From NCBI RefSeq assembly GCF_963169125.1, contig NC_084799.1, positions 68,068,143 to 68,132,142 on the forward strand: a DNA stretch of 64,000 bases. Direction: 5' to 3'. Source of the DNA: Humulus lupulus. Its lineage: Eukaryota > Streptophyta > Magnoliopsida > Rosales > Cannabaceae. Shown piece by piece: positions 11,454 through 20,770 of the stretch. A program made the translations under genes and the position numbers. Within the stretch, counting starts at the first letter, position 1, and each line of letters opens with the position of its first letter. The notes beneath the pieces were generated by a model that worked only from the letters and a program-made list of their open reading frames with translations, did no database searches and had not been told where the DNA came from.

Positions 11454-11770
11454 TTCGCGTACCTAGCCATATCCAGAAACTTTATTTTATATAATTTGGT
11501 TATGTCCAAGTTTTACCTCGCATATTTGGTTATATCCAAACACTTTGTTTTTAATAATATGGTTATGTCCGAATTATTTAAGCTTGCGCATTTGGTTATA
11601 TCCAAACACTTAATTTTTAATAATCTGGTTATGTCCAAATTATTTTAGCTCGCGCATTTGGTTATATCCAAACACTTTATTTTTAATAATCTGGTTATGT
11701 CCAATTTATTTAAGCTCGCGCATTTGGTTATATCCAAACAATTTACTTTTCATAATTTGGTTAACGATCA
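11454..11770. repeat. 66-bp tandem array, about five units
   Basis: Unit starts at 11520, 11586, 11652 and 11718 are exactly 66 bp apart. A diverged unit precedes them from about 11454. Each unit carries GCATTTGGTTATATCCAAAC and TCTGGTTATGTCCAA, near-palindromic pieces with TTGG...CCAA arms. Tandem arrays between pol and the 3' LTR are a known trait of Tat-lineage elements and can seed satellite DNA. Confidence 0.9.
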
Positions 11771-11956
11771 AACTTATGGTATGTATACCACTGATGCCCC
11801 CTTAATATCTTATGAGTGTGACCATAGGTTATTAAATTAAGAGAGTTTGCAAAAAATACAACATATTGAGGAGAAAATGAACTTCATTCAAAATTGAACA
11901 ATTTAGAAGCTTAGTAAAGATAAACAAGCATGGTTACAGGAAACATCATTCCTACA

Positions 11957-13273
11957 TTATTGATAGTAAGGTCGCAGATGTTCGGCATTCCACGCTCGTG
12001 GTACCAATTCTCCGTTTAATCTTGCCAATTTGTAGACACCACATCGAATAACTGACTCGATTTGATAAGGTCATTCCCAATTAGGCCCAAGTACGCCAAC
12101 GGCTGGGTCCCGCGTAGCTAGGAACACACGCCTTAATACCAAGTCTCCCAATCCGAATTTCCTGTCCCGAACCTTTTTATTGAAATATCGGGTAGCTCGC
12201 TGCTGATATGCTGTATTTTTTAGTTGAGCTTCGTCCCATCTTTCTTCGATCAGGTCTAGACTTACTTCGAGCTGGGATTGGTTCGAGGCTTGGTCATAAG
12301 CATGGCTATGAATAGTGGGTATTTCGACCTCAATTGGTAACATGGCCTCGCATCCATATGCCAGAGAAAAAGGGGTATGTCCTGTTGAAGTGCGAGATAT
12401 GGTTCGATAGGACCACAAGACTTGGGGCAACTCCTTGGCCCATTTTCCCTTAGCTTCTTCCAATCTATTTTTCATAGAACTTTTTAGAGTCTTTTTCATA
12501 GCTTCGACTTGTCCGTTTGCTTGGGGAAGGGCAACAGAGGGGAAGCTCTTCATTATCCCATTCTTCTCACAATTTTTTTTAAACAGTTCACTATCGAACT
12601 GAGTACTGTTATCTGATACTATCTTCCTTGGCATTCCATATCGGCAGATTATATTTCTTACCACAAAGTCCAAGAATTTTTTCGAGGTAATCGTTACTAG
12701 AGGTTCGGCCTCGGTCCACTTTGTAAAATAATCTACTGCGACTACTGCGTACCTAATTCCACCGTTGCCAGTTGGCAACGTGCCTATGAGATCAATTCCC
12801 CAGATCGCAAACGGCCATGGGGAGTTCATCATAGTTAGCTCAGAAGGTGGAGCTCGCGGGATTGTAGCGAACCGTTGGCACTTATCACATCTCTTGACAT
12901 AATCAAATGAGTCTGCTTTGATAGTGGGCCAGAAGTATCCTTGTCGTATAATTTTCTTTGATAGGCTATGCCCCCCAGTGTGGTCCCCACATAATCCTTC
13001 ATGTATCTCTTCTAGGATATTCTTGGCCTCAGGTGGAGTCACACATTTAAGTAGTGGCATAGAGTATCCTCTCCGATATAGCCTTCCTTCCACAATAGTG
13101 TATCTGGGAATCCGATACATCAATTTCTGAGCCTTGTTCCGTTCTGCTGGGAGAATGTCGATTTCAAGGTAATCAACTATTGGGGTCATCCAAGTTGGCT
13201 CGGAGTTAATCATGCAGACATCTTCCTGTTCAGGCTCGCTTATGCTGGGTGTCGACAGATGCTCGATTGGCAC
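11957..13273 (-). pseudogene. E2 integrase
   Basis: The frame carries, in order, a zinc-binding HHCC module (HEGLCGDHTGGH ... CDKCQRF), then the catalytic core with Asp in WGIDLIGTLP, Asp in IVSDNSTQF and Glu in PQANGQVEAMKKTL, so the D,D-35-E triad is present. The C-terminal GPY/F-type region follows (FGLGDLVLRR ... GVLGPNWE). A premature TGA at about 12068-12070 replaces the Gly of the usual GPYQI. The frame then continues (PYQIESVIRCGVYKLARLNG) to the natural end at 11957 (HLRPYYQ, TAA). The enzyme inserts the cDNA into chromosomes. Only the TGA spoils this domain, but upstream stops disable the polyprotein. Confidence 0.9.
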
Positions 13274-13742
13274 AACATTCAGCTCGTCGACCTCGGTGGA
13301 TGTGGCGAGCCTGGCTAGGGTGTCTGCATTCGAATTTTGTTCTCGGGGAACCTGCTCTATTCTATAGAACTCAAAATTTTCGAGTGCTATTTTTTTTTTC
13401 TAAATATGCGGCCATCCTTATGCCACAAGCCTGATATTCCCCTAAAATTTGGTTGACCACCAACTACGAGTCACTGTAGCAATGTATCACCTTAGCCTTG
13501 AGTTCCTTGGCTATTCGGAGTCCGGCCAATAGAGCCTCATATTCAGCCTCGTTGTTAGATGCTTCGAAGCCAAACCTTAAGGCGGAGTGAAATTGACTTC
13601 CAGTTGGAGTGATCAATATAATTCCTGCCCCCGACCCATCCTCGTTGGAGGACCCATTGACATAAAGTTTCCACAGCTCGCAGGTTGGGGTTATAACTTC
13701 GTCGTCAGTCATTCCAGTACATTCCACTATGAATTCTGCCAA
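13274..13742 (-). pseudogene. E2 second (archaeal-type) RNase H
   Basis: The frame 13742-13464 reads LWKLYVNGSSNEDGSGAGII, then NNEAEYEALLAGLRIA and VIHCYSDS. This is the aRH domain that distinguishes Tat-lineage elements, which have two RNase H domains. Of the catalytic acidic residues, Glu in NEAEYEAL and Asp in YSDS are present, but the first Asp (usual YVDGSS) is Asn here. A TAG after YSDS and a frameshift in an A/T run near 13390 break the link to integrase. The enzyme would degrade the RNA strand of the RNA:DNA hybrid; this copy could not. Confidence 0.85.
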
Positions 13743-13850
13743 AGCCTACCCTTTTATGGTTGTTCTCAGATGATAAGTGATATCGAATTGTCCGAGCTCA
13801 ACAACCCATTTTAATAATCGACCTGAGGCTTCTAGCTTCGACAAGATTTG

Positions 13851-15008
13851 TCATAGTTGTTGGTCAGTCAACACGTGGATGGGGTGTGCTTGGAAGTAAG
13901 GTCGGAGCTTTCGAGATGAGTGGATTAGGTTGAGAGTCAACTTCTCCATTAACGGGTATCTCGATTCTTCCCCCAGTAACCTTTTGCTGACATAGTATAC
14001 TGGTTTTTGTACCTTCTGGTCTTCTCGGATGAGCACGACGCTGATGGCGTGCTCGGTTGTAGCGAGATATAGGTACAAAATTTCTCCTGTGATAGGCTTC
14101 GATAATATGGGAGGTTCTGCGAGATGCTTCTTAAGCTCCTGAAATGCCAGCTCGCATTCCTCTGTCCACTCGAATTTTTTGCCCCCTCTCAGAAGGTTGA
14201 AAAATGGAAGACAGCGGTCTGTAGATTTCGAGATAAACCTACTTAATGCTGCCATCCGTCCAGTCAAACTCTGGACATCTTTTTGTTTTCGAGGTGAGGG
14301 CATGTCAATTAACGCCTGGATCTTGTCAGGATTAACCTCTATTCCTCGCGTGTTCACAATGAAGCCCAGGATCTTCCTCGACGATACTCCAAAGGAGCAT
14401 TTCTGGGGGTTGAGCTTCATGTTGTACTTTCGTAGCACAGTGAAGCATTCTTCGAGGCCGTCCACATGGTTGTTGTTATGTTTAGATTTGAACAACATAT
14501 CATCAACATACACTTCAATGTTATTACCTATCTGCTCAGAGAACATCATATTTATAAGCCTTTGGTAGGTGGCTCCAACATTCTTGAGCCTGAAAGGCAT
14601 GACATTGTAACAGTACAACTCTTTATCTTTCACAAAACTCGTATGCTCTTGGTCCGGGGCATGCATGGAAATCTAGTTATATCCAGAATAAGCATCCATG
14701 AATGACATAAGTCCGTGCCCAGCTGTGGCATCTATGAGCTGGTCGATCTGAGGTAATGGAAAGCAGTCCTTAGGACATGCCTTATTGAGGTAAGAGTAAT
14801 CAATACAAGTCTGCCATGTTCCGTTAGGTTTTGGCACTAGTACCAGGTTGGCGACCCAATCAGGGTAGAAGGCGTCTCGTATAAATCGATTCGCCTTTAA
14901 TCTGTCGACCTCTTCCTTCAGGGCTTTCTTCCTGTCATCGTCCATGAGTCTACATTTTTGTTGCTTCGGGGGGAAGCTCTTATCAATGTTAAGGACGTGG
15001 CTTATCAC
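13851..15008 (-). pseudogene. E2 reverse transcriptase and first RNase H
   Basis: Frames 15008-14673 and 14666-13851 are in phase and separated by one TAG at about 14670, which replaces the CAG of SGYNQI still present in E1. RT motifs: LVPKPNGTWQTCIDY, FMDAYSGYN, VMPFRLKNVGATYQRL, the catalytic VYVDDMLFKSK, and the LGFIVNTRGIEVNPDK primer grip region. The following gypsy RNase H-like segment (LYLYLATTEHAISVVLIRED ... PVYYVSKRLLGEESRYPLME) fits the degenerate first RNase H of Tat elements. It ends with a stop after VLTDQQL. Between 13743 and 13850 a further stop separates it from the second RNase H. Confidence 0.9.
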
Positions 15009-15266
15009 ATTCGCACTTATCCCTACAATGTCCGAATGTGACCATGCGAAAACATCCTGGTTCTTCCTCAGGAAGAAAATTAATTTCTACTTTGTTTATT
15101 CCAGAAGGTTTTTCCCTACCTTCACAGTTTTTGGGGGATCAACCTCTTCAAGCTCTTCTAGAGGCTCAAGGTCAGCCCTTTCTTCTGTTCTTGGATCGAT
15201 CTCTTCGTCTATCTTGAAGACTGTCCCATCCTTACTTTGAATTACTACAAGTGTTTGTGCACTTGT

Positions 15267-15941
15267 CTACTTCTTTCCCCTCACGGAAATGCTGTAGCAT
15301 TCCCTTCCCGTGAGCTGGTCTCCTTTCAGCGTTCCGATGCCACTAGAAGTCGAGAAATTGATGGCCAGGTGCCTAACGGACGAAAATGCCCCCAGACCTA
15401 CTAGGACAGGTCTCCCGAGCAGTACGTTGTAGGCCGATGGAAGATCCACCACTACGAACTCCATCATCTTGGTTGTCGAGACTGGGAAGTCTCCCAAGGT
15501 TACGGGGAGTTCAATGGATCCCATACAGGTAATCCATTCTCCTAAAAAGTCGTACAACGTTGTTGCACAGGCCTTTAGGTCATGAAGCGCGAGTCCCATC
15601 TTTTCTAAAGTGGCCTTGTAGAGGATATTTACTGAGCTCCCGTTATCAATCAGGACTCGGTGTACCCTCTTGTTCGCGAGCTGAAGGGTTATGACCAACG
15701 GGTCATTATGAAGGAACTGTACATGGGATGCGTCATCTTCAGTAAAAGTTATGGGTTGAGATTCAACCCTTTGTTGTTTTGGAGCTCTGGGTTTGGGTTT
15801 GTAGGGAGACCCGTCACCAGTTTTCAGCTTATTCACATATCTTATTTGGGCGTTCCTGCCCGATCCTGCAATATGTGGTCCCCTCGAGATGGTTATGACA
15901 TCTTCTCCTTCAATCGGAGGGGGTCGTTCGTCCTCCCTTGC
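15267..15941 (-). pseudogene. E2 protease domain
   Basis: Retropepsin-like aspartic protease between gag and RT. The active site reads [20 protein letters not shown], followed by [15 protein letters not shown] and DLPSAYNVLLGRPVLVGLGA. It aligns over its whole length with E1 574-1222, where a short deletion has broken the frame; E2 keeps it open from 15836 to 15267. A TGA near 15940 separates it from gag. Confidence 0.88.
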
Positions 15942-16340
15942 TCAGGAGTTACTATTCTGGGAAGGTGGTACTGCTGCTTCCCTCTGGCTGGTGGGAGCCT
16001 GATTGGGGTTTTGATTTCTCACATATTGCTTGAAATATCCTCTCGAGATCAGACCTTCGATCTCATCTTTTAATTGCATGCATTCATCGATTGTATGTCT
16101 GATATCTCTATGGAATCTGCAGTAATTGTTGGAGTCTCTTTTCGCCTTTTGGTTTCTCATGGGGTCAGGCCGTCTGAAAAGGACCTGGTTTTCATTAGCC
16201 AGGTAGGTATTCTCTCGAGACTCATTGAGCTTGGTATACACCATGTATACGGAGAAATACCTTTCCCCTTTCCGCCTCGGGATTATTCCACTCATTTTCT
16301 TTCTTTTAGAAGGGTTGTCCTCAGAAGGTTTTGAGGTCAT
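15942..16340 (-). pseudogene. E2 gag, C-terminal part only
   Basis: Encodes the nucleocapsid part with the Cys/His cluster YCRFHRDIRHTIDECMQLKDEIEGLI, upstream of a Gln/Asn-rich linker to the protease. It lacks about 25 residues that E1 has between MTSQP and DNPSK. The gene is cut at 16343, where a copia LTR begins, so the capsid part is missing. Confidence 0.85.
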
Positions 16341-16343
16341 AGG

Positions 16344-18226
16344 TGTTGGTTTTTATTGATCAAATCAGAGATTATACGCAGCGGAACAACAATCAAATTG
16401 TTAATTTAATCCCATAAGATTTATAGATCTACTTCTTCACATGCATATATATATATTGAATCAAAGACATGAATAGAAAAATTACCTCAGGTCCTTACTT
16501 GCTGCTATCTTTTTGTATGGCTAAATCCTTGAGATCTCACACCAAGATCTTCCAAAATGTTCTCAACACACAAAGAACGAGTGTGGGCTGCTATACAAAC
16601 AATAGGCAAAAAACTATTTATGAGATGTTCTAAACACATGAGATCTGATAAAGTTTAGACCTAGATTTTGTGAAGAACAGTGACTTTTGTTTGTATCACT
16701 GTTCTCTTTCTCTGAGAGAGATTTCTAGATATTTTTCTATCCCTGAAAAGTTACGTTCTGTAAAACTGATATCCTATATTTAATATATCCCATATATTAA
16801 AATAAAATCTTAGTTATTTTAAACAATTTGAAAATAACTAATCAGTTATCAGATTTTTGTTTAAATAATAATATTTTAATCAAATTATAATATCTCATTA
16901 TTTATTTAATATTTAAATAACTAAAATTATGGAACCTAGAAACTGATTACAGTCTCTTATGCGTGTAGCACAGTGACTGTGCACTGTGCTACACGCGTAT
17001 CACATGCCAATGATGGCATGTGATTTTTCCCAATTTTTATTATTATTTAAATACCAAAAATCCCAAAAATAAATTAATTCAAAATTAATTATATTTTTGT
17101 TAAATCATATAATTAATTAATTACACATAATTAAACAATAATTATGTTTGATACATAGAAAAATATTTTACTTATCACATAAGTCCTTTTTGCCCATTTT
17201 TGTATTTACCTTTGTTAGTGTTTGTTTGAGCCATTTCGAGGACCATGGACCAATAACATTAAGCTCCAATAAATTGAAACTAAATAATTAAACTCTTTCA
17301 TTATAATAGTTAATTTATTAATTATGATATTACTCCACTATAAATTCAGAATTGCACTCTTTATGTTATAGATATACTTTTACAGAAATCTTTTCTTAAG
17401 TCGTCCATTGATATAACCATCTTACAATAGTTCAACCCTCTAATTAATTAGTTCATAAATTAGAATGGAAGAATTACCATTTTACCTTTCTAATTTACTT
17501 CTTATTCCTTAAGTACCATTAATTCACTAGTGAATAATTAATCTATAATCTAATTATAGATTTGAGCTCAAAATCATTCAGTTCCAAAATTAACCCTTAA
17601 GGGAACTAATATACGATCCGTTAGGAAAGATTAGATTTCGTATTGTTGATACATGTTCCCAGCCATCCATGATATTAAATCTCCAAAACAAAAGTCATTA
17701 GCCTCATTCTTTGAAGAGACCTTAACGAAGGAATCAAAAGATTTAATAAACATGAACAGGAGTTCATGAACACTCAAGATTTAGGTTGATCTATAAATGA
17801 TCATCAGTTATGATATGAATTACAAGTCTTTATTATTAAATGGTTTTTGGATAAAGACTTTAATTCATATTGGTCCATGTCATACATAATAATATTATAT
17901 AAAGCACCTTTACCGAGATGTCTTTCCACATCAATAATCCGAATCTAGAATATTTGTATCATTATGATACTCAGTGAACCGTACTTACAACTCCAATTAA
18001 AGAATTCCATAACTTTAATTTGTTGTTGTTGACTATTTTTATTCATTCATGTGATCTTAATTCTCTCGTACTAATACAAGATCACATCCTCAATAATGAA
18101 TATGGAATTTTTCGGATATTTACAAAATTATTCAAACAATAATTTAACAATAATAATAAACCATTGTATTTATTTATTCACAGAAAAACAAATGTCTTTA
18201 CATGCTTTTAGGACACACTCCTAACA
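16344..18226 (-). repeat. Copia element C1, 3' LTR (1.88 kb)
   Basis: The minus strand begins TGTTAGGAGTGTGTCC at 18226 and ends ACCAACA at 16344. A polypurine tract (TACAAGTGGGAGAT on the minus strand, 18227-18240) lies directly upstream, so this is the 3' LTR. Its end region includes GTTCCGCTGCGTATAATCTC, a pattern also seen at the end of the solo LTR at 25935-27201. The LTR sits in the gag of E2. Confidence 0.85.
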
Positions 18227-18240
18227 ATCTCCCACTTGTA

Positions 18241-18766
18241 CTTAAAGCAAGTGAGGCATTTATCTCAATCCCATATTATGTACATGACCCTCGAATTGCT
18301 TTGCAGGAAGCGTCTTCGTAAGCGGGTCTGCCAGGATGTGTTCTGATACGAATTCAGAATGGACACATCTCCTCTATGTACGATTTCTCTGACTAACTGG
18401 TATTTGCGCTCTATATGCTTTCCCCTCTTGTGGCTTCTTGGTTCTTTAGAATTAGCCACTGCTCCACTGTTGTCACAGTAAAGAACAAGTGGTTTCTCCA
18501 CTTCTGGAACTACTTTCAGATCGGAGTAGAACTTTTTAAGTCACAGAGCTTCCTTAGCTGCTATATACTCGGCTTCCACGGTGGAGTCTACAATGCTGGT
18601 TTGCTTAATGCTTCTCCAAACTAATGCTCCTCCTCCAACAATAAACACTGATTCAGAAGTCAATTTCTGACTATCTCTGTCTGATTTAAAATCAGAATCA
18701 GTGTAACCAATGGGGTTCAGGTCTCCACCTGAATATACTAGCATATAGTTTCTCTAGTATTTCTAA
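18241..18766 (-). pseudogene. Copia C1 RNase H, C-terminal pol fragment
   Basis: Two minus-strand frames (18744-18541 and 18501-18265) encode the copia RNase H: YSGGDLNPIGYTDSDFKSD, ALVWRSIKQTSIVDSTVEAEY, then PLVLYCDNSGAVANSKEPRS and KHIERKYQLVREIV. The Asp/Glu/Asp active-site set (TDSDF, EAEYIA, YCDNSGA) is present. About 40 bases between the frames and the C-terminus are disturbed. All of pol upstream of RNase H is missing because the element ends at the 18766 junction. The same domain occurs in C2 at 43818-44423. Confidence 0.85.
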
Positions 18767-18787
18767 CAATGCTGGTTTGCTTAATGC
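18766..18787. other. 22-bp templated filler at a deletion junction
   Basis: The 22 bases here repeat 18590-18611 exactly (core CAATGCTGGTTTGCTTAATG). They lie between the truncated copia RNase H and the truncated Athila-like LTR, with a 2-bp GC overlap with the LTR. This is a typical scar of error-prone double-strand-break repair that copied a nearby template. Confidence 0.85.
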
Positions 18788-20086
18788 GATCCATGGAAGG
18801 ATTGAAGAAGAAAAATTGGAAGCTTGGTTTGGAAGCAAAAGCTGAAACTTTCCAGATTGCTAAAATTCATGCTGCAGCATGTTGGAGCTCACTTGCTGAC
18901 GTGGAAATTAAAGGCAGCTGTGTCATTTCTTTTTAATTCGTGGCCAGGTGGCATGGGTCCATAACTGGTGCCAGCTGGAGCTATTTTTGAGCAGAAAAGT
19001 GGTCCAATTTAGTGGGCCTAAGTGGAGGAAAATAAGATGGGCTTTCTAATTGGAGGATGATATTTTTGTACCCTAATTTGGAAAAAGAAGAGAACGAGCC
19101 GTATCACCTTAGGGGCAGCCATTGAAGGACTATCACCAGAAGAAAAAGTACAGAAAAACAGAGAGAAAAATATAGAGAAGTACAATTGTTGAAGGGGAAC
19201 GAGAAGGACAAGGAGGATTCACACACCAACTATATCGGATTTGTCCCATTTACTCTTCTTCTTTAATTTTTGTAGTTCCTAATTTAGAATAGCTATTTTA
19301 GAACTCATGGATATCAATTTTCCATTTCAGATTTTGGATACTAATTTAGCTATGAGCTAAGCTTTTTGAGACTTGAATGGTTAAAGAACCCTATGTCATA
19401 GTTATTAAAGTTTAAATGCATATTTACATAAATTCGCCATTGTTCATTCAAGTGTTGTTCATGATTATTGTTTGTTGTTGTTTGGCCAACAATGGCAGAT
19501 TATTAAGCTATATTTAATTCTGGAAAGGTTGAATGTAGTAGTTTGTACTTGAATGATGCAAGAGCATAACCATTGTTAGGCTGTTCTTAGTGAGTAGAAT
19601 AGGAATATTTTACTTGCCCTGCATAACTTTTGAGAATTGGTGCTGTTATTTGTGTTCTTAAGTCTGATTTAATATAGGAATATATTTAATTGGATGGTAG
19701 AACTATATTCACGAGTTTTGGAAAAATCTAGTGAGCACATTGGGAATTCTAGTTAACTCTGGTGCGATTTGCTAAATTTAATGCTATAATATTCTGGGCA
19801 GTTTTTGACATAGGGGGATTTAGCTATTCAAGTCCAATTTTTCCATTGATAATTCTTCTTGCTGTTATTTCTCTAGAACTTGTGGTTAATTTTAAGCATA
19901 TTTTAATTTCTTTCATTTTATTTTAGTTTCAACAACCACTCAATTCAGTTTCTTAAATTTCTAAATTGTAATTAGCTGGTTTTACATTGTACTTTAATTT
20001 ACAATCCCTGTGGAGACGATACTCGACTTATTACTATATTACTTGTTGATGATTGCGTGCACTTGCGTAGATTAATTTTCACAACA
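18786..20086 (+). repeat. A1 5' LTR, lacking its first 211 bp
   Basis: Identical to 20982-22282 apart from about ten substitutions. It ends TTTTCACAACA, as does the 3' LTR. The first 211 bases of the LTR (compare 20771-20981) are missing at the filler junction. Confidence 0.92.
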
Positions 20087-20095
20087 AGTTTTTGG

Positions 20096-20167
20096 CGCCG
20101 TTGCCGGGGATCGAACCCGGGTCACCCGCGTGACAGGCGGGAATACTTACCACTATACTACAACGAC
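20096..20167 (-). tRNA. tRNA-Asp(GUC) sequence, probably reverse-transcribed primer rather than a gene
   Basis: A complete 72-nt tRNA-Asp can be folded on the minus strand: acceptor GTCGTTG/CAACGGC, D arm, anticodon stem CCCGC/GCGGG with loop CTGTCAC (anticodon GTC), T stem CCGGG/CCCGG with loop TTCGATC, discriminator G. CCA follows in the DNA (20093-20095), which plant nuclear tRNA genes do not encode. No T-run terminator follows (CCAAAAACTTG on the minus strand). It lies exactly where the element's PBS must be, so it is best read as the primer tRNA copied in full. A tRNA-finding program would call it a gene. Confidence 0.85.
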
Positions 20168-20682
20168 GCCAAAAACTGTCAATATTGTGGGTGATTCTTT
20201 GGGGAATTGTTTGTGAGCTTGTAATTGATCCTAGATAAATTGAGATGTGTAGGGTATTTTGAGCCGAAGATACTACCTTTTATCCTACCCTAGCCTAAGC
20301 CAAACATTATAAGCTAGTTAAAGTCCTATTGATCTTGGGTGTAGTGTTAGTCTACATTAGTGGAGAGGGTCTCACTAAGTCAACATATGGAAGCAAGCAT
20401 TAAGCTTTAGGATCGAGGTGTAATTTTTTCTAGGGAATCAAGATTGTTTGGGAAGGTTTATGCACATTCTATTGGTGGGAACACTTGGCATATGCATTTG
20501 TGGCATCATTAGCACTCGAGATTTGATTGAGAGCATTGGCAAGAGGCACACTCATCACTATCATCATCATATTCCACCATCATTTTAATAAATTTCTGAG
20601 AGCATTTCCTTTGCTAAGCTAAATCCTAAGAAAGCATATCCTCTTGAGTGTGTGTGTTGTTGATTGAGTCGGTTTTGTTGTG

Positions 20683-20713
<31 letters not shown>

Positions 20714-20770
20714 CTTTCTTTCTTTTTGAGTCATCACTCGAGGGCGAGCAATGTTTTAAGTTTGGGGGTG
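20168..20770 (+). other. A1 interior, no coding sequence
   Basis: Contains a run of TG repeats and poly-T with CTTT units (about 20678-20727) and ends with GAGGGCGAGCAATGTTTTAAG and the PPT. The interior looks like the joined 5' leader and 3' end of a larger element after loss of gag-pol. No ORF of note. Confidence 0.75.

Larger units (their letters stand above)
4975..16343 (-). mobile_element. E2: Ty3/gypsy Tat-type retrotransposon with extra antisense gene
   Basis: On the minus strand: gag C-terminus, protease, RT with RNase H, a second archaeal-type RNase H, integrase, a 66-bp tandem array, an oppositely oriented extra gene, polypurine tract and 3' LTR. A second RNase H and an antisense extra ORF between pol and the 3' LTR are known traits of the plant Tat lineage (Grande/RIRE2-like elements). 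The element is cut at 16343 by a copia insertion, and its 5' gag and 5' LTR are absent from the window, probably lost in the deletion whose scar lies at 18766-18787. Numerous stops make it defective. Confidence 0.9.

Noticed and set aside
11445..11840. Two ORFs over the 66-bp array
   Set aside because: 66 is a multiple of three; the repeated HLVISKH peptide is an array by-product.
20096..20167. Functional nuclear tRNA-Asp gene
   Set aside because: It sits exactly at the PBS of an LTR element, has encoded CCA and no T-run terminator; a primer copy explains it better. Kept as a tRNA feature because the sequence itself is complete.
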